A DNA stretch of 64,000 nucleotides from Elysia chlorotica (taxonomy: Eukaryota; Mollusca; Gastropoda; Plakobranchidae): the NCBI GenBank assembly GCA_003991915.1, contig RQTK01000173.1:1-64000 (forward strand). The letters are read 5' to 3'. The notes beneath the pieces are model-generated. The model did not search any database, was not told the origin of the DNA, and was given only the letters and a program-made list of their open reading frames with translations. Shown in pieces: positions 22,431 to 35,100 of this stretch (position 1 is the first letter of the stretch; every line of letters begins with the position of its first letter). The translations under genes and the position numbers were made by a program.

Positions 22431-23880
22431 CCAGGGGTTTTTGTCCTTCTGGAAGCCCATGTGGTAACGGGGCCCTCATTTGGAGGGCTGTGAAGAATGG
22501 TTACCACCGCGTACCTGTCGCGCGTGACACAGTAAAAGACTGCTAAGGACAGGCCCCTTCTCTTTATCTCGCTATGTCTTCTGTCCCGCTCTCTTTCATG
22601 CTCCTATCATCTTCTCTTTTGCTTCTTATCCCCCATCTCCTCTACTACTTACCCGACTATTGGGCATCTTGTTTGCCGTGAGGTGCGTCCCGTAAGGGTG
22701 GAGGTTGGGTCCTGATGATTGAGGTGAACCAGCCTGAGGTGAACACATCTCTTTGGCCCACTTCCGCTCAATCGGCTGGTCAGCTTTGGCTAGGGTCTAT
22801 TCTAGCACACGCACTCTCTTTCTCTGCTCAGAGTATAACTCCGGGGTAGCCCTGACACAATTGGCGGATGGATCGAGTGTTCCGTCTGGCGCAAGCAAAC
22901 GGAAGGCAGTGGATGCCCCAACTCTTTTGGGCTCCATTGCCAAACAAAGCTAGTCACCTTTCCTGGTGATCGGCGACGCAGAGAAAAAGGTGGCCAAGCT
23001 CAGTGTCTTTGTTAACAGCAAAAAACTGAAAGGAATTGTGAGTGATGCCAAGAGCGTCACGAAGGTCCGTTCTGGTGAGCTCTTGGTGGAGTGCTCTAGT
23101 GAGGCACAAGAGAAACGTCTCGGCAAGGTCGAAACATTTGTCAACATTCCTGTCTCCGTGAAGGCTCATCGCGTAGCCTAAACAGCTCCAGGGGTGTAGT
23201 TAGATCTCGTGACCTTGAAACGACGAGCGAGGAGGAGATGGTGGCAGAACTCGATGGAGTCACCCACGCCCGACGCATTTTCGTGCGGAAGAGGGGTGAC
23301 AAAATCAGGACCAATACCTTCCTAACCTTCGACTCGACGTCGCCTCCGACATCGCTGAAAGTGGGGTACTTAACTTCATAGTTACCCCATAATCCCGAGA
23401 CCATGCGCTGTTTCAAATGCCATCGTTTTGGCCATAGCCAAACAACATGTAGGCGCACAGCAGTGTGTTGCCGATGTGGTAAGGGAGGGCATGCTGGAAC
23501 AGACTGTAAAGCCAACCCTAGCTGTCTGAACTGCCATGGACCACATGCGGCAGATTCAAAGGAAAGCCCCAAGTGGAAAGAAGAAGAGGCTATTCAGCGG
23601 TGCAGGGCCCAGCATGGTGGTACCTTTGCACAGGCCAGAGCGGCCGTTGTCGTAGAACTCAACCAAAATGTTAAGCATCGAACCTACGCCAAGGCCACAA
23701 GTGTTAGGACACAGTGGAGGTCGCACCTTCCCTACAAATCGGCGACATAAAACTGCGCGGAAAAAAGGGCGAGCTGGTAGAAACAGAGTGATGGTCGCAC
23801 CTTCCCTCAAAACGTCAGAGCGACAAAATCACGTGACGAGAAAAATTCCCAGTGTGTTATTATTGCCTAGAACTAAGTAG
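22430..23880 (+). mobile_element. LINE 5' region and gag-like ORF1 with CCHC zinc knuckles
   Basis: The GC-richer leader (22,430-22,750) is followed by a degraded ORF1. Readable blocks are KLSVFVNSKKLKGIVSDAKS, then VRSGELLVECSSEAQEKRL, then VAELDGVTHARRIFVRKRG. Next comes a zinc-knuckle cluster at 23,403-23,560 with CFKCHRFGHSQTTC, CCRCGKGGHAGTDC and CLNCHGPHAADSK. FAQARAAVVVELNQNVKHRT follows. This is the ORF1 nucleic-acid-binding protein typical of Jockey/I-type LINEs. The frame is interrupted several times. No endonuclease or RT follows, so the copy is 3'-truncated or rearranged. Confidence 0.85.
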
Positions 23881-23884
23881 AAGC

Positions 23885-24930
23885 ATTGTTTCAGCTATAC
23901 TTATACTATTATAGGAGATGGATGTGAATGAAGAAATACTTCAATGGATGATACTAACATGGCTGCATTCAAAAAGAAAAAAATTGACGACAACTAGATT
24001 AATTTTGTTTGTAATAATAATTATAATAAAATACGTGACACCACAATCCAAAGTGTATTGACTTCAAACAACAACACAGATACAGCATGGAAAGTGTCCG
24101 GGGGTGGAAATTTCGCGCATTCTTCAATGTGTGGGTGTCTGAATCGTATAAAAACATTGTTTTTATGAAATTGTTTATTATGCATTTTTTCAGCATCTGT
24201 ACGCCTTGACTTTGTTAATTTTGGATCGCTGATTACGAATCTGTTTTCAGATTTTCGCTACGATTACTAGTTACTGACCTATGTCCAACTCAAAATACGG
24301 GCCTTCTTCATTTCCGGTCAACTTTAAGGCGCCCACGCACCTGTTGACGCCAGAAGCGCAGCGCTTAGATCTAGCACCATGAGCCGAGGCGACAAAAGAG
24401 GCGGCCTTTTTTTAGGCGCCTACTGTGTTTACTGTAACACTTTTCATATGAAATAAATTCTCGCTGCAAAAAAAGGGAAGCTTGGGCGAGATGGTGCGAC
24501 ATCCACTGTGTTTCCACGTTAAGTCCGCCCAGACAGCGCCTCCGAAGAGCAGCGGCAGGGTCAACACCACTGCCAAAGCCCAAGTAGAAAAATCTCACAA
24601 GGCAGATTCTTCGGTCAAAAAGTCAAACGTGTCAGCTTCAAGGAATCTTTATATCACTACAATGTATATGATTCAGAAGGAAAAAAATTGAAAAAATCAA
24701 TACTTTTTTTTCAGAAACGAACAACATAGATAGAAGCATAAACCACACATTGGAGAATACATAATATATTGGTTTTTATCATAAGTTAAAATAAGCACCA
24801 TTAACAAACATTTTTTTTTTACCTTGGTCTTTTTCACCCACGAGTGGCTGTGAAGGAAAGAATTAAACTGGCAGTGACACCGATCTAGTCTAACCAGTAG
24901 GGGACAAGGGTACTATTACACTAACTAGTA
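23885..24930. other. No gene seen
   Basis: Noncoding, with a GC-richer island at 24,320-24,580 (GGCGCCCACGCACCTGTTGA...) that could be a transposon end. A 75-codon minus-strand frame and a 69-codon plus-strand frame overlap there and neither is recognisable. A ~30-bp SINE-body scrap (GTGACACCGATCTAG...) lies near 24,874-24,906. Confidence 0.4.
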
Positions 24931-24934
24931 TTAC

Positions 24935-25195
24935 TACTAAGCCGGGGAGTTCGAATCCTGGCTGTTGCGTTCCCTACTGGTTGGGTCGGTGTCAGTATAA
25001 TGTGACCGGCTGAGATAGGAGTCGTGGTATCCCCGCCCTGTCTCGTGTGTGGCAGCACATAAAATTGGCAGACGTCCGTCTTGGGGACCCGTCCACAATA
25101 TGCCATAAGTTGCTGATGTTGGACGTTAAAACCTAATATAGCCTGAATAGTGCTGCTGTTGGACGTAAACCAACCCAACCAACCAACCAAGTCGG
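24935..25195 (+). mobile_element. SINE, body and 3' tail
   Basis: The B-box GAGTTCGAATCCTGG is followed by GTTGCGTTCCCTACTGG, then the shared body GGTCGGTGTCAGTATAATG, TGACCGGCTGAGA, CCCTGTCTCGTGTGTGGC and AGACGTCCGTCTTGG. GTCCACAATATG and TTGGACGTTAAAACC follow, then a tail rich in AACC. The A-box half of the head is missing or degenerate. Confidence 0.85.
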
Positions 25196-25251
25196 AGAAA
25201 TACATTTTAGGCCAATTTTTTTTTCTATTTTGTTGTTGCATAGCGTCACAC

Positions 25252-25492
25252 ACCAGCACTTTATAAGCTATATACTATAGTGGACAGGTCCCAAAACTAA
25301 TGTTTGACAAGTTTACGTACTGCCACAATGAGGCAGTGCGGGGACACCATGATTCTTTTTCATCCCACCGCACTGACAGTGACACCGACCCAAACGAACT
25401 AGACGAAATCGCCATAGATTAGTGGGACTCGAGTCACGGATATCCTGCTTCGAAGCCATACATTCTATTCCAGGCCTACCGCATCCCCAATT
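25252..25492 (-). mobile_element. SINE, near full length, with variant head
   Basis: Minus-strand copy. A tRNA-like head at about 25,430-25,492 (GGGGATGCGGTAGGCCTGGA then ACTCGAGTCCC) is joined to the body TTGGGTCGGTGTCACTGTCA, which continues through diverged GGTGTCCCCGCACTG and GTCCACTATAG segments to the 3' part near 25,252. Confidence 0.7.
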
Positions 25493-25496
25493 TTTT

Positions 25497-25570
25497 TTGA
25501 CTGATCGTGGGATTCGAAACGCCGTCCTTCCTATCTGGAGACTAACGCTCTACCGGTTGAGCCAGTTACC
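25497..25570 (-). mobile_element. Isolated type-1 SINE head (tRNA-like)
   Basis: On the minus strand GGCTCAACCGGTAGAGCG (A-box) and GTTTCGAATCCCACG (B-box) are spaced as in a tRNA. It is followed directly by another SINE instead of its own body. It could be a degenerate tRNA pseudogene, but it shares its sequence pattern with the SINE head at 17,157-17,310. The C14 run just beyond its end is a simple repeat. Confidence 0.65.
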
Positions 25571-25914
25571 CCCCCCCCCCCCTCGGGAGTAGGATAAAGA
25601 GTAGGAATACTAAGATAAGAATAATATTAGGGGGAGAAGTAACAGGTACTAATACTGTAATAGAAATAGAGGGAAGAATACAACTAAAACGAAAGTCAGG
25701 AGTAGAAGCAGGCCTGGGAATACAACAAGTAGGAGGAGTGAGAGGGAAGAGTAAGACTTGTACTAAGTTGTAGAACTTTGTAGAAGAACGAAGAAAAGAA
25801 TAGGAAAATGACTATTGTATAATTAAGAAGAGAAAGTAAGAAGAGTAGTAGAATTTGTAGCTGTCATCACTAGCAGTAAGCCTATTGACAATATTAGCAG
25901 AGTAGCAGTAGCAG

Positions 25915-25921
25915 AGTATTT

Positions 25922-25988
<67 letters not shown>

Positions 25989-26052
25989 TAGTAGGAGGAG
26001 GAGAAGGAACAGTGGACAGTATTAGCAGTAGCAGAGTAATTGTAGTAGTACT

Positions 26053-26098
<46 letters not shown>

Positions 26099-26228
26099 GG
26101 GGAGGAACAGTGGTGGTGGTAGTAGTAGTGGTAGTAGCGGTAGTAGTAGTAGTAGAAGGAAGATGAGTAGAAAGAGAATTATAAATGGTACATGGAACAG
26201 GAGGAGTAGTACTCACTAGTAGTATTAC

Positions 26229-26288
<60 letters not shown>

Positions 26289-26330
26289 CAGTAGCAGCAG
26301 CAGCAGCAGCGCGAGGAGGAGTACAGGATA
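25915..26330 (+). repeat. (AGT)n / (GTA)n microsatellite cluster
   Basis: Three long blocks of AGT repeats at about 25,922-25,995, 26,040-26,098 and 26,217-26,290, joined by AGT-, GGA- and AGC-type degenerate segments. The minus-strand threonine-rich open frame is only the repeat. Confidence 0.95.
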
Positions 26331-26334
26331 ACGG

Positions 26335-27558
26335 AGAGGAGGAAAAATAGGAGTAGGGGTTAGAGTAGAACTAGAAGTTGGAGCAAGAGTGGGAGTGGGG
26401 TGAGGACTAGGAGGAGGAATTATATAAGTTTCAAAAATAAATTCTTACTACAGGTATAATTATTAAAGCAGAGAATAACTGACCCCTGGGGTCGAAAATT
26501 ACACTCAATGTACGATTAGGTTTAAGGTTGTGGATGTATCTTGCTACCCTGATTACATATTCTTCTCAATACAGTACACAAATGTACATGCACTAGTAAA
26601 ACAAACATTAAGGACAAGACACAATCATGTCATTATTGTGTAAAATTGAAAGATAAAACTAGATCTAGAGTCCTTCACCCCCTTATGATTACTGGGTTTT
26701 TATTTAATAATTAAATTAAAATTGAACAAACCTTTTAACTCCATTTCATAACATATTGTGGATTACAAGTATTTTAATATCACAAGCCAAATCACATACA
26801 ACAGAATGATCATGACAAAATCTGATAATTTAGTGATATTTTGATAAACATCAATACCTACGCCTATTAATTATACATTGTATCTTTGTGCTATTGCTCA
26901 CCATAATAACTAATATTTGTAGTTAAAACATATCAATAAGTTCTATATACAATGTACATACATCATATAATATATAATTATATAAATACATATTATTACA
27001 AAACAAAGAGGATGTACATGTATTATGATTTCAAATCTGCATTGGAGGAGTACATTACAACTAATGAACTAAACGAGTGATTTCGAACTCACAATAAATT
27101 ATATTCATGCTAATTTGAATTTAATCAAAGGAAAAAAAGGGAACTCCTCAAAGTAAGCTGACATAAATTTAGAGATATTTTTTATTCATGTACATAGTGA
27201 CTTTCACAAAACAATTTCACATCAGTTCAGTATAACGCCACTTTAAATAAAGTCCTGTTTGTACCGTATAGTAGTTTGGCTGCACTTCTACATTATGGTG
27301 GTTTAAAATTTAATTGTTTTTTTTTTTATCTCTAATTACACTACTACATACATGTAGAAACACATTGCTTTTAAGTTTTATTATGCAGAGGAGGAGCAGT
27401 TGATCTTAAATTCATTCAAGTTAATTTTTTTCCTATAGCTTAAAATTAAACAACATGGCCAGACCCCTCATAAACCAAATTTGAAAGGAAGGCTATTTAT
27501 TTTCTCTTTAGCTCTATTAGAATGGGACCCATAATTCAGTCTTTTTGGTTTGACTCTC
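26335..27558. other. No gene seen
   Basis: Purine-rich to 26,440, then AT-rich noncoding sequence. No exon, repeat or RNA gene recognised. Confidence 0.45.
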
Positions 27559-27561
27559 TTA

Positions 27562-28575
27562 AGCTGGCCATACACTGCACAAGCCTATTACTCAAGTGAC
27601 TTGTCTCAAGCCATATTGCACAATCACAGTTTCAAGTCTAGTTCAAGTTCCACCCCCACACTACACAATCTTTTTTCTCAATTGACTGGAAGAAACTATG
27701 GCGCCCACAAGGAAACAGCGGTTAATTCTGTGCACCTTGTATATTCAATTAAAGTTAAAACAGCGGAAAGTAGATCTTTCTGGGCAAAAAAGTGGTTTCT
27801 AGAGAGGAGTAGAATTAATCACACCACACTATTAGAAGAATTGAGGTTGTACCCAGCTGATTTTACTAATTTTCTTCGAATGTTAGAAGAAAAATATTTA
27901 GAGCTTTTAAGCATATTATTGGACCCTGTTCTTAAAAAGCACTACTGTCAATTTCTTTGACAAAATGAACCATTTCCACGTATGCCTTGTCTTTTAAAAT
28001 TCTATTACTGTATTCCTTGGATTTGATACGCCATAAACACTCATAGGATTTGTATAGTTCGATAAATTTTAATTCGCCTCGACAGAATCATCGAATGATA
28101 GACTAGAGCTACACTTCTTTATGTCTGTATCATAGGCCTTGCACTGTACCAGGCTAGCACTAACAAGAATTAAAAAAAAAAAAAATTCTCAAAATACTTT
28201 AAAGAACAGGAAACTGTCGCGAGACTTTGTTAATTTGAGGTCGCTGATTTCAAATATGCCCTTAGTTTTTTTCTACGATAAATATTAATAATTGTAGGTC
28301 CAGTTAAAAAATCCCCACTACCCCCCAGCACACCCATTTCCTGTGCCCACCGTCGGCCAAGAGCTGGCGAGACCGATCCCGCCAGGCGTTCACGTGCAGC
28401 GGCTTGAGACTTGAAGCCTCAACACCAAACAGAGTCTGGTCTCCTACAAGTCAATCAAACTTGGCCTAAATCACATGCACAAGTTTCCAGTATTACCACA
28501 CACCTACAGGTAAACTTGGGCAAATGACATGTATCCAGTCAATTGCCCCAGTTTACTTGCAGGTATGTGGGGCGC
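27562..28575 (+). mobile_element. PIF/Harbinger DNA transposon remnant with TTA target duplication
   Basis: The ends resemble each other as imperfect inverted repeats (AGCTGGCCATACACTGCACA at left; GCGCCCCACATACCTGCAAG reading in from the right). Each is flanked by TTA (27,559-27,561 and 28,576-28,578), the 3-bp TWA duplication typical of PIF/Harbinger. Inside, 27,700-27,957 encodes the transposase N-terminal region: SFWAKKWFLERSRINHTTLL then ELRLYPADFTNFLRMLEE, resembling the W-V-R-x-W-L...L-x-E-L...F-x-N-F-x-R-M pattern of Harbinger nucleases. It has no ATG at its proper start, ends at 27,957, and the catalytic part is absent, so this copy is internally deleted. Confidence 0.75.
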
Positions 28576-28578
28576 TTA

Positions 28579-29174
28579 TGTCTTACTTTTTAGTCTTAAT
28601 TTGAATTTGAAGCTGGCACCACCAATAGGCCTTACAAAATTACATGTACCAGCTGTAGTGTAAAGTAGCTTTCAAAGAAAGTTGTAAAAGGGAAACAATA
28701 CTTTAGGCAAATCCCATTTATGTAAATTCCTAATTATCTTAAGTAACTGTCTATATTTTTCAGCACCTTTAGGGTTCAGGTATATAATCTATATTTGCCC
28801 CCCTTTTTTTCTTCAAATCCTCTGAATTCAAAGTTTTGATACAATCCCAAGCAATTCAATGAGATTTATTATTCATTGGAGTAAACTGTAAACTCCAAAA
28901 GTATTCTCATCTATTATTCGAAATTTAAAAATGCTGTTAACTTAAGCATCAAATTAGGTGGTGAGCACTGTGCATATTACATGTACATTATATTGATTGT
29001 ACCGGGTATTTATGAACTTAGAGACAACTGAGCGACAGGTTTTCCACAAATTCTACTCCCAACTCCACAATGAGGTACATGTAAAATCATTGATAGTGGA
29101 AATAAATTCAAACCAAATTTTGAATTGTATAAGTGGAAATCTAAATGTTGGTTAAGACAATTTGTGGTTATAGA
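28579..29174 (-). other. Likely RFX7 3' UTR and downstream sequence
   Basis: This is the stretch immediately downstream of the RFX7 stop codon on the minus strand. It is AT-rich with no coding frame. The Harbinger remnant begins at its far end, so the 3' UTR probably stops before it. Confidence 0.5.
28865..28870 (-). promoter_or_regulatory. Candidate poly(A) signal of RFX7
   Basis: AATAAA on the minus strand, about 305 nt after the stop codon, followed by a TTGGGATTGTATC stretch that could serve as a downstream GU-rich element. No other canonical signal stands out nearer the stop. Confidence 0.5.
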
Positions 29175-32100
29175 TCACAAACTGGTACTACTACTGCTGT
29201 CTTCATCGTGCTGAAAATATTGACTGTCTAGCGTTTTAAGGACATCCAAAGTTTCTTCCAAATCATCTGGAGTGTGACTCAAACTAAATGCTGGTGTACA
29301 GACCTCTACTCCTCTATCTGATACCTCCTCCCTGGAGAATTTATTTCTTGAGATAGAACTCCCTTGATATTCTGCCAGCATGCCATGTGGCAAAACCTGC
29401 TGAGTGCCAGAGCTGCTTTGACTATAGAACTCTCTGAGCTGTGCTGACATTCTTGCAGTAAACGACAGTTCATGTGATGTTCCAGTGTGTTGGGGGGGAA
29501 GCTTTGGAGTAGAATTTTCAGGTTTTAAACTGCTTTCAACTCTTCTGACTGTGAGACTGCCTTGGACTGTGTGGTACTGTGGAGCATCTCGCGTTGTAAA
29601 TGTTTGGCTCTGCTCTGCTCCAGCCATGTTAAACAAAGCTTCCTGGTAGGTAGGCAGAGCATTACGTTGGACCACTGACTGCCGGTTGTGATCAAATATA
29701 GGCTTTCCTTGACCAGATAGTGACACAGAACCCATGTTACCACCAAGGGACAACACGAGAGCTGGCTGCGCCACCTTTTCTGTCCTTGAAGTGGAAGTCC
29801 TGACAGACTTTGAGGAGCTCTGACATTTTTGAGGAATGGAACAAGATGTTGATAAAACTGACTTGCTGTCATGACTTTGATATGTCATTTTTGATGCATG
29901 TCTCTGAGAAACGGAGGAGTTCAACTGACAACTGACTGATTTCTGGCGAGTGTTGGCTGTCGATGTAAATGTGCTGGTGGACAAAGGTACAATTCGAGGA
30001 TGACCCAAAAACCTTGGGCCTAGACTACCAAGGTTTTTCTGTACTGCAGCACTAGCTAATGTAACCACAGGCTTAATAGGCTGGATGTAGGTCTGGGTCA
30101 CTGTCATGGAGGTGGCCAAGATACCAGAGGTCTGGATAGGCATGAAACGATTTGGAGCTGCACTAGACTCTGTGCCTGGGGTGCTTGAGCGAGGAGACAT
30201 CGTGGTAATGGTGCTGGGTGTTGGGCAACGTTGAGAACTAGGTGTGAATGGTGGGGAAGGGTGCGAGTATTGCTGATATGGAGAGCAAGAGGGGCGTACA
30301 CTTAGGTGTGGTGATGGGGAAAATCTTGAAATAAATCCTGAACTTACAAAGTCTGAATTAGTCACCAAACCTGGACAATGTGTGGTAACACTAAGTCTAT
30401 ACATTGCTGGAGCTATTGACGAATTTTGGGTGTTGTTTGGTGGACAAGGAGGGGCAATAAAAGAAGCTGATGTATATTGCTTATCTGCTAGTTTCAGTTC
30501 AGGCAAACAAGGACTCGATGAGTTCTTGGGTAACTGTGGGGATCCAGAAGGACTAGAAGGAGGAGTTGGGATGCACTGAAGCCTCACTGACATAAGTTGA
30601 TCCAGTTCTGATAGGGCACTCAGTGTATCATTTAAGTTGGACATGTTGGAACCAGAGCTCAAGTCAGTCTGAGAAGAATTTTTACTTGCAGAGGTTGAGC
30701 AAGGTAGGGGAGTTGATTTACTTGCTACTTGGATGTGTGCATGTTGGTCTGCAACTATTGGGGCTAAAACTTGATAGGTGGCACTCGATTCTGAAAGGTG
30801 TGTGAGATTGTCTGTCTCTGATTTAACCGGTCTAAATGTGGAGTCCAGGGACATCATGACAGGGCTTGGACTTACACTGCTGCCACCAACCTCAGACACT
30901 GGTGTCTGTCCAACACTGCTGTATCCAGGATCAGAAACTGGAGTTTCAGACAAAGCTCTATCAGCCCTGCATAATTCTGCAGATCCCTGACATATAAAGC
31001 TTGTTATGCATGTCTCAGACGGTGATTCATGAGATGCCTGGCTGGGCAAATGGGAAGTGATTGGCTGCTGCAACATGAGGGCTGTGGTGTGATCCCTAAC
31101 ATTGAAAGGATCTTTCTTCACAACTGATGGTTTCCCTATAATAATGAGATCACTTGGAGTGGAGCAGAATCTCTCTACCGGTGTTTCAGCTCTTGACTTT
31201 AGCCTTGAAAGCGGCCTTGGTTGTTCGACAGGATTTCTCAAAGTGTTCCTATCCCCAGACACCATTCGCTCCATTGATGACCTCCTTGAGGATCTTGCAG
31301 GACCAGTTGGACTCAGGAAAGTGCCATCAGGGCATGATGTTGAAACTGCTCTTGTGTTTAAAATATTCTGTTGTTCACAATCAGTTTCAACTTGAGAATA
31401 GGCCAGGCTGCTATTATTCTTTTTCTTCGCATGAGATTTTTTTGTAGCTGTATCTTCTGTTTCACACATCAACTTTTTATCTGTTAATTGAGCTGGAAAT
31501 GCTTCAGCTGTTGGAACTGATAATGAAGCAGATTTATCGCACTCGATTTTCTCCACAGGCTCTGTTCCTGGAACATTGCTGGAAAAATCTGCCAACCATG
31601 ATGCAATGGGATTATGAGGGGTTTGATTTGAAAGGTAGGAATTGTCATCAGACATCGATTCTGTGATGAACTCTATTACATCAAGAGGCATATCGCTATC
31701 ATAATCTGCCTTTGAATTCATTCCCTCTGTATGGTCATGGGCTTTCATCTGTTCTGAACAGCTGGTGGATTCTTCCATATCCATTATCTGCCCACTACTT
31801 TTGTAAAAGATTTTGTCTTTTTTGTAGCCAGGTAAGCTTTGCCCATTGTCAGGATCCTGCCCCCTACTCAAAAGACCAACAACAGATGAAAAATGATGTG
31901 CTACATCATCCCTTTTACACAGAACGCCTCGCTCAAGAATATTCTGCACACAAGACTTGGTCTTCTCAACACTTTTTTTCTTACACGGCTGCAGATGCAA
32001 AGGTTCGTTTACCACACATATCTCTGACTTTTTAAAATCACCAACCCAGACTGAGGCAGGGCGGTTAGCTCTGTCGGTCTCTGAGACAGTGTAAGTTGTA

Positions 32101-35100
32101 TCTAACCTTTTCAATGATTTACTTTTGTGTTCTATGTTCAGACTCGCCTCACTGTCAGAATGAATTGGCTGATGAGCTTTTACAGCAGTCCCTACAGAAG
32201 CCCTCCTTCCACTGTGCTGTCCTATCTTTAGCACATCTTTTTCCCTTATATCTCCAACGAGTTTGCTGTCAAGGCTAGGCTCCAAGTCCAGAAGTGCATC
32301 AATTTCTAGACTCTCTAAATTCAAACTGGTATTCCGACGAGTTGGGCGTTGAGGGCGTGACTTTTCATCTGGTTTCATCACCTGTTTTCCATCATAAAAA
32401 TCTTGGGTGGAAGCTCTAGAATCACAACCAGGTCTAGGAGAATCCTTTTCTCCTTGGTCTCTAAGTTTTGCTCGCAATTTGTTTAAGGTCAAAACAACTT
32501 CCTTTACAGTCATTGCTCTTGTGTCCCCGATCATGCTCAATAAAGTTTCAGTATCCGTTTGGTTCGGTGAAGTGTCTGATAATGGTGATGTTTTAACAGA
32601 AATGACATCTGAGGGCCATTCGCTTTTCTCTTCATGAACAGAAGATGTCTGTTTTTTAATTGGTTCATCTGCTTTTTCACTCAATCTTTGTGGGTCTGGG
32701 GGTTCAACATTCTCCATGTTCTCGCCTTCCTCTGTCCTCTTCTTACCTTCATGTTCTGAGCTGTCAACGACTGCAGCTTTACGTTTTCTGAAGACCTGTT
32801 GTGGCTGAACACTTGAATCATTAACTTTGTTTAAAGACTGTGAATTAATTAGATCTCCATTTACTTTTGTTATGATAGGATCATTCTTGGCTTGTTCTAA
32901 GAATGCCACAGATGTGGAATCCATTTTGTCCAGGAAATTATTAGCAACTGGATTGTGACATGAAGACTGATATGTTTGTTCAACTGTATTTTTAGCAGTG
33001 TCCTTCATTGATGGTTCATACTTTCCTGCTGGACTACGATCTCTAGCCATAAATTTGGTATTTGAAGTAGCTGCCTCAGTTGCCATTTTATTTGAAGCAG
33101 ACATTAAATTGCTACAAACTAGATCTTTTTCTTGATTTTGCTTTGCACCTGTATCTCCTAAATCAAGCTCTACTTTTTTGTCAGACAACTTACTTGTGCT
33201 CCCTATGGAAGCACACTTATGAAAGGCAGATGGGGCAGCACTATCTTGGATTCGAATATGTCCATTTTCTGAACTATCAACAAGAAGGCCACCGCTGAAT
33301 TTTGAGGACAGCATCGATGTCAAAGATAGAGAAGAATGGATGGGTGGACCTGGTGGTTCTACAGAAGCTGCTGTTACAGGCACACAAGATTTTGATCGCA
33401 CTTGTGGCAGTTTCTTCTCAGAATTGGGTACCAATAGGTAAGTCTGTCCCTGGGCATCAGGCCCTATTACATGAGCTTGCTTGGTGCACAAGCCTAGGAG
33501 ACTTGAATTACTCATTACTTGCGCTTCCCTTGGTTGAACAATGAGGTCTGACTGGAGAAGAAGATTCCCTGTGGGCTGCTTATCCACAGCGTACTGATGT
33601 CCCTTGATGTCTTGTATCAGGATAGGTTGGGCTTCACTCACTGCCTCATTGTGGGTTGAACTAGGCAACAAAATCACTTGTGACTCACTTAGCGATGAGG
33701 AGACAGAAACTACTTTGGGAATATGGGATTGAAAAATCTTTCTACACGTGTTGGACACTGATATTGGCCTTGGCGTTTCCTTACGAGGGAAGTTCTGCAC
33801 AGGCAAGGAACTCAGAACATTTAATGAAGCTGCTCCAGGCGGAACACTCTTCTGGAAGCTTTCTGACTTGGGTCCAAAAGATACTATGACACTTTCTGAG
33901 CTCACATTGCAAGGTGCTGGTAGACCTAATTCTGCCTGATAATTTTGAGCAAGATTAGCAAGAAGATCTTGTGCATTTTTCACTCGGTGTTCCTGGAGGA
34001 TTGTATGAACCGGACGCATGTCTCGTTTTTGCGGAGAGGTGGAGGTTGATGATGCTCGTAGCTTCTGAGGTGAAATATGTAAACACCCGTCGAGTTTTGG
34101 TCTGATTGGTGTGAATCTATTTTTGTTTGTTTTCTTTGGCACCAGGCTTGGAGAGCCAGCTGCAACCGAGATACAGTCAGGGCCATTATTCCAAGATTGA
34201 GCCGTAGATACCGACCAAGCTGGGGAAAAGGAGGAGGATGAAACTTTGCTGAGTGTGGCTGGAGCAGATGCTGTTGCAAGTTTTTGATTTCCTATGGTGG
34301 GAGTTGGAGTAGCAAATGACACAACACTGTCTCCAGATTGACATAAAGTAGACGAAGAGGAGGATGAAGAGGAGGATGTTGTAGTAGTGCACTGATATTG
34401 GGAATTGAAACTTTTTTCATTTAATTTTATTGATGAGTTGTTGCAATTTCTATTTTTTTCTTCAGAGCCTACCATTTTGTCATCTCCTTTGTCTTTAGTC
34501 TCCTTAGTCTCATTAAGCTCCAACTTCATTAGTGATGACTCTGCAGGTGCTGTGGAGTTTGTGTGTTGTTTCTGGCTTGTAACTGGCACAAATGCACTTC
34601 TGAAACCATCTGTGTAATTTGTATGAGATGCACAAGAGATCCTTCTTAGGTGTGGTACTTGGTCACCCTTTGTGAAAATTTGTGAGTGGGCTATAGGTTC
34701 ATTCACTGCAGGCATCATATCATAGTCAGAGGACAACAGAGAGTTGAGAATGTTATACCTTGTTCTACCTGTTGTCTCCTGCGGAGTCGGCTTGCTGTTG
34801 GACAAGCTGCTAGGTGAGGTGATCTCCAATCGACTTATCACCTGAGGCTTTTGGACAAAGTGAAATGATTTAGTGTCTTTCACATCATAAATCTTTTGTA
34901 TTTCCACTTTTTCTGGTGTTGCACATTTATCATCACTTTTATCTGTACTGATCCAATCAATACTTTTTAATATAGCTGAGGCTTTAACAGACTTCATTCC
35001 TTTTTTCTTACTTTTCTTGGATTGGTTACATTCATGGAAAGAAATTGGACAAGAATAAGGTCTCACTACAGTAAAATCGTTTTCTTTCCTACATATGGTC

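Noticed and set aside
25497-25570. Functional tRNA gene on the minus strand
   Set aside because: A- and B-boxes are present, but the acceptor stem is poor and the sequence matches the head of the local SINE family.
26022-26216. Threonine-rich minus-strand frame
   Set aside because: It is a translation of the (AGT)n microsatellite.
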